From the NCBI GenBank assembly GCA_009779975.1, contig WRAY01000002.1:1-64000 (forward strand): a stretch of DNA of 64,000 bases, given 5' to 3'. Each line of letters starts with the position of its first letter. The stretch's first letter is position 1. The position numbers and the translations under genes are program-made. The notes below the pieces were generated by a model that worked only from the letters and a program-made list of their open reading frames with translations, was not told where the DNA came from and searched no databases. This document shows, piece after piece, positions 61,794 to 64,000 of this stretch. The DNA comes from Bacillota bacterium. GTDB taxonomy: Bacteria; Bacillota; Clostridia; Christensenellales; Pumilibacteraceae.

Positions 61794-62378
61794 ATGGTAT
61801 CACGCATAAGAGAAGTCAAAACAGAAGAAGACAGATACGGTGGCTACGGAAGAGGAGGCCTTGACAACATTCGTTCATTTGAAAGGGCGAAAGATTTTCT
61901 TTTCACTGAAGAAGTTATTTCAAAAACTGAAGTGCCGTCTCAAGATTTAGCATCTCAGGATGGTTCTCCGATTTTTTCAAAGCGAGTAGATTTTTCATCT
62001 ATTGTTCCGAGAAAAGAAGAGGAATTGAGAAGATATCCCACTCGTCAAAATGTAGTCGGGCAGTATTCAGTTAAAAAAGAGTCACATGATTTGATGCCGT
62101 CAATAAAAACACAAGCATATGCAAAAAGCATCAAAAATGAGCAAGATGTTTATGCTGAAAGCAACATGGCAAAAACTCGTTTCAGGGTCATGGCGGCGAT
62201 ATATATCATTGCAGTTTTAGTAATAAGCGCACTAGTCATAGGCATTGCAGTTGCTATCAGCAGCACAACAGGTTCGGTAGTTGACCCATATTCATATGAA
62301 GCAGTTTCAAGCGTAATTCAAGTTTTTAACGGACAAAATACTTTAAACATCACTGAAATTTTCATCAACCTAATCTAA
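61794..62378 (+). CDS. FtsL-position membrane protein, divergent
   Basis: 194 residues; AGGGAC upstream. A long basic/acidic cytosolic N-terminus (about 125 residues), one membrane helix (about 132-158), and a short extracytosolic tail. It sits between rsmH and a class B PBP, where ftsL normally lies, but the leucine-zipper periplasmic part typical of FtsL is nearly missing. It may be a reduced or different divisome linker. Confidence 0.6.
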   Translation: MVSRIREVKTEEDRYGGYGRGGLDNIRSFERAKDFLFTEEVISKTEVPSQDLASQDGSPIFSKRVDFSSIVPRKEEELRRYPTRQNVVGQYSVKKESHDLMPSIKTQAYAKSIKNEQDVYAESNMAKTRFRVMAAIYIIAVLVISALVIGIAVAISSTTGSVVDPYSYEAVSSVIQVFNGQNTLNITEIFINLI

Positions 62379-62456
62379 TCAATCAACAAATCTATCAATT
62401 CATCAATCACAAAATGCTACTAAAGACATCTAAAAATATCGGAGACTTCAAAAAAA

Positions 62457-64000
62457 ATGAGTAGCACTAATAGTTTAATTACCACACGAAAGAGGTTATT
62501 GTTTTTTATGCTGGCAGTAACCTTTTTATTTTTTGCATTGTTTTTGCGGCTTGGCTGTATTCAGTTGATTGACGGAAGAGAATTGCAAAGACGGGCAACC
62601 GACCAATGGTTTCGAGAATTGCCGCTTTCAGCGCCGAGAGGGCACATCTATGATGTCAATGGCCTAGTTTTAGCGGACAATAGAGATGTTTTCACTGTTT
62701 ATGTCAGACCTCGAGCAGTGGAAGATTTTGAATTGGTTGCAAGAGAACTTTCAGTGCCTTTAAGATTAGACCAAAGAGCATTATATCAAAAGATTTCAAC
62801 AACAAGGGTCAGCGAAATAACAATAAAAAGACAGGTTGAAGTTAGTGCGGTTGAAGAGTTGCAGGCAAAAAATATTCCGGGAATTTACTTTGCGCCGGGA
62901 ACAAGAAGAAACTACCCCCAAAATGAAATACTCAGTCAAATTTTGGGCTTTACTAACATTGATAATGTCGGGCAAAACGGACTTGAAGGTTTCTATGACA
63001 GGTATTTAAGAGGTGTTGACGGAATGGCATTTACCAACACTGACATGGCAGGACGGGAGATTGAGGACAGTGTGACGAGATATTTGCCTGCAATTCCGGG
63101 TGCGAACTTGCATTTAGCGATGGATTTAAATATTCAAAGTTTTGCTGAATTTGCAATTTTTCAGGCGATGACAGAATGGCGGGCGCAAAGTGCTGCTATG
63201 ATTGTTCAAGATGTGCAGTCCGGGGCAATACTTGCTCTGGCACAAACTCCCAGTTTCGATCTTAACGAGCCGCCAAGGGACAATCTTGACCTGTTAAACG
63301 CACTTTCAAAAAACAGAATGATTGTCGATGTCTATGAGCCGGGTTCAACCTTTAAAATTTTTACAACTGCTGCCGCAATTGAGCATGGCGTTGTTCAGGA
63401 CAGTTGCAGGTTTTTTTGTCGCGGGTCATATTTGGTTGACGGTCAAAGAATAAGATGCTGGCGTTCAATCGGTCACGGCTCGGTTGATTTAGCGCAAGGC
63501 GTTATGGTTAGTTGTAATGTCGTGTTCATGAATTTAGCGTTAAGACTTGGAGTTGACAGACTTTATGACAGCATTTTAAATTTTGGATTCAATCAAAGAA
63601 CTAATGTCGACTTTTTTGGAGAAAGCAGGGGTATGATGATTGACAGGAGTTTAGTCAAAAATATTGACCTTGCAAGAATAGGTTTTGGTCATGCGGTGGC
63701 AGTGACACCGCTTCAATTGATAACAGCGGTCAGTGCCGTTGTTAACGGCGGCAGATTGATGGAGCCGCACTTTGTCTCACACATCACATGCTCTAGAGGT
63801 AATGAAATTTATCGACGGATTCCTCGTCAAACAAGACAAGCAATATCGCCGCAAACAAGCGAAATGATGAGAGGACTGCTTGAAAATACTGTAACCGGGG
63901 GAGGGGGAAGACATGCGGGAGTGGAAGGATTCAGAGTTGGCGGAAAAACGGGAACTGCTCAAAAATATGGTGCTGACGGAACAGTTGCACAAGGAAAATA
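62457..64000 (+). CDS. Class B penicillin-binding protein (FtsI/SpoVD-like), partial
   Basis: At least 514 residues; the frame runs off the right edge. One N-terminal membrane helix, then a PBP dimerisation domain (SAPRGHIYDVNGLVLADNRDVF). The transpeptidase motifs are all present: STFK (S297, K300), SCN (S352, N354) and KTGTA (K497). It crosslinks septal peptidoglycan. Position after the FtsL-like gene makes FtsI the likely role; SpoVD is the main alternative since the C-terminus is not visible. Confidence 0.93.
   Translation, partial: MSSTNSLITTRKRLLFFMLAVTFLFFALFLRLGCIQLIDGRELQRRATDQWFRELPLSAPRGHIYDVNGLVLADNRDVFTVYVRPRAVEDFELVARELSVPLRLDQRALYQKISTTRVSEITIKRQVEVSAVEELQAKNIPGIYFAPGTRRNYPQNEILSQILGFTNIDNVGQNGLEGFYDRYLRGVDGMAFTNTDMAGREIEDSVTRYLPAIPGANLHLAMDLNIQSFAEFAIFQAMTEWRAQSAAMIVQDVQSGAILALAQTPSFDLNEPPRDNLDLLNALSKNRMIVDVYEPGSTFKIFTTAAAIEHGVVQDSCRFFCRGSYLVDGQRIRCWRSIGHGSVDLAQGVMVSCNVVFMNLALRLGVDRLYDSILNFGFNQRTNVDFFGESRGMMIDRSLVKNIDLARIGFGHAVAVTPLQLITAVSAVVNGGRLMEPHFVSHITCSRGNEIYRRIPRQTRQAISPQTSEMMRGLLENTVTGGGGRHAGVEGFRVGGKTGTAQKYGADGTVAQGK

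Overview
The window is about 64 kb of AT-rich DNA with the gene style of a low-GC Bacillota, most likely an uncultured Clostridia-type lineage. Signs are strong AGGAGG ribosome sites on many genes, canonical TTGACA-17-TATAAT promoters, an mraZ-rsmH-(ftsL-like)-PBP cluster, rpsP-khpA-rimM, butyrate kinase and dapF. Many chromosomal genes have a consensus promoter placed so that the transcript starts at or within a few bases of the ATG, so leaderless or nearly leaderless mRNAs look common. The species cannot be named from this sequence.

Left part (1-32 kb) is accessory. It opens with the 3' end of a polymorphic toxin (Hint domain followed by a ParB-like nuclease domain) and its overlapping candidate immunity gene. 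Next come a small gene and a 25-residue hydrophobic peptide gene with a structured leader and strong terminator, resembling a type I toxin. A non-contractile phage-tail module follows (2.8-15.2 kb): sigma-region-4-like regulator, tail completion protein, tail tube, tail chaperones joined by a -1 frameshift, a short tape measure, baseplate/hub, fibre, a tail-tube paralogue with an extra domain, and a holin-like protein. No terminase, portal, capsid or lysin gene is visible, so it is either a tailocin-like particle or a prophage remnant. Inside it lie a reverse-strand collagen-like lipoprotein gene and an unusual trio: glycosyltransferase-like, kinase-like and cytidylyltransferase. This is the enzyme set of a CDP-alcohol decoration pathway.

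Then follow two regulators of the sigma-region-4 type, a 916-residue LRR-Roc-COR-TIR protein (a probable immune effector), a radical SAM/SPASM enzyme with a 26-residue Cys-rich peptide gene directly behind it (a probable RiPP locus), an unknown protein paired with a Sel1-repeat protein, a DUF5677-like gene, a DNA glycosylase, and a mobile-element core. That core comprises an XRE regulator, a RepA-like ATPase, a large serine recombinase and two proteins that share a domain with the recombinase.

The right part (32-64 kb) is chromosomal core: methionine gamma-lyase, phosphohexomutase, dapF, butyrate kinase, the RarA/MgsA ATPase, lepA, a zinc-ribbon membrane protein, rpsP-khpA-rimM-dnaA, a PAP2 phosphatase, a lone 5S rRNA gene, a MacB-like ABC protein, a broken Sel1 gene, an aquaporin, a nicotinamidase-like hydrolase, tRNA-Ala and tRNA-Ile, a two-part ABC exporter interrupted by a Bro-N gene, a D,D-carboxypeptidase, an InlB-repeat surface protein and the start of the division/cell-wall cluster. 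Several intergenic regions carry hairpin-forming dispersed repeats.
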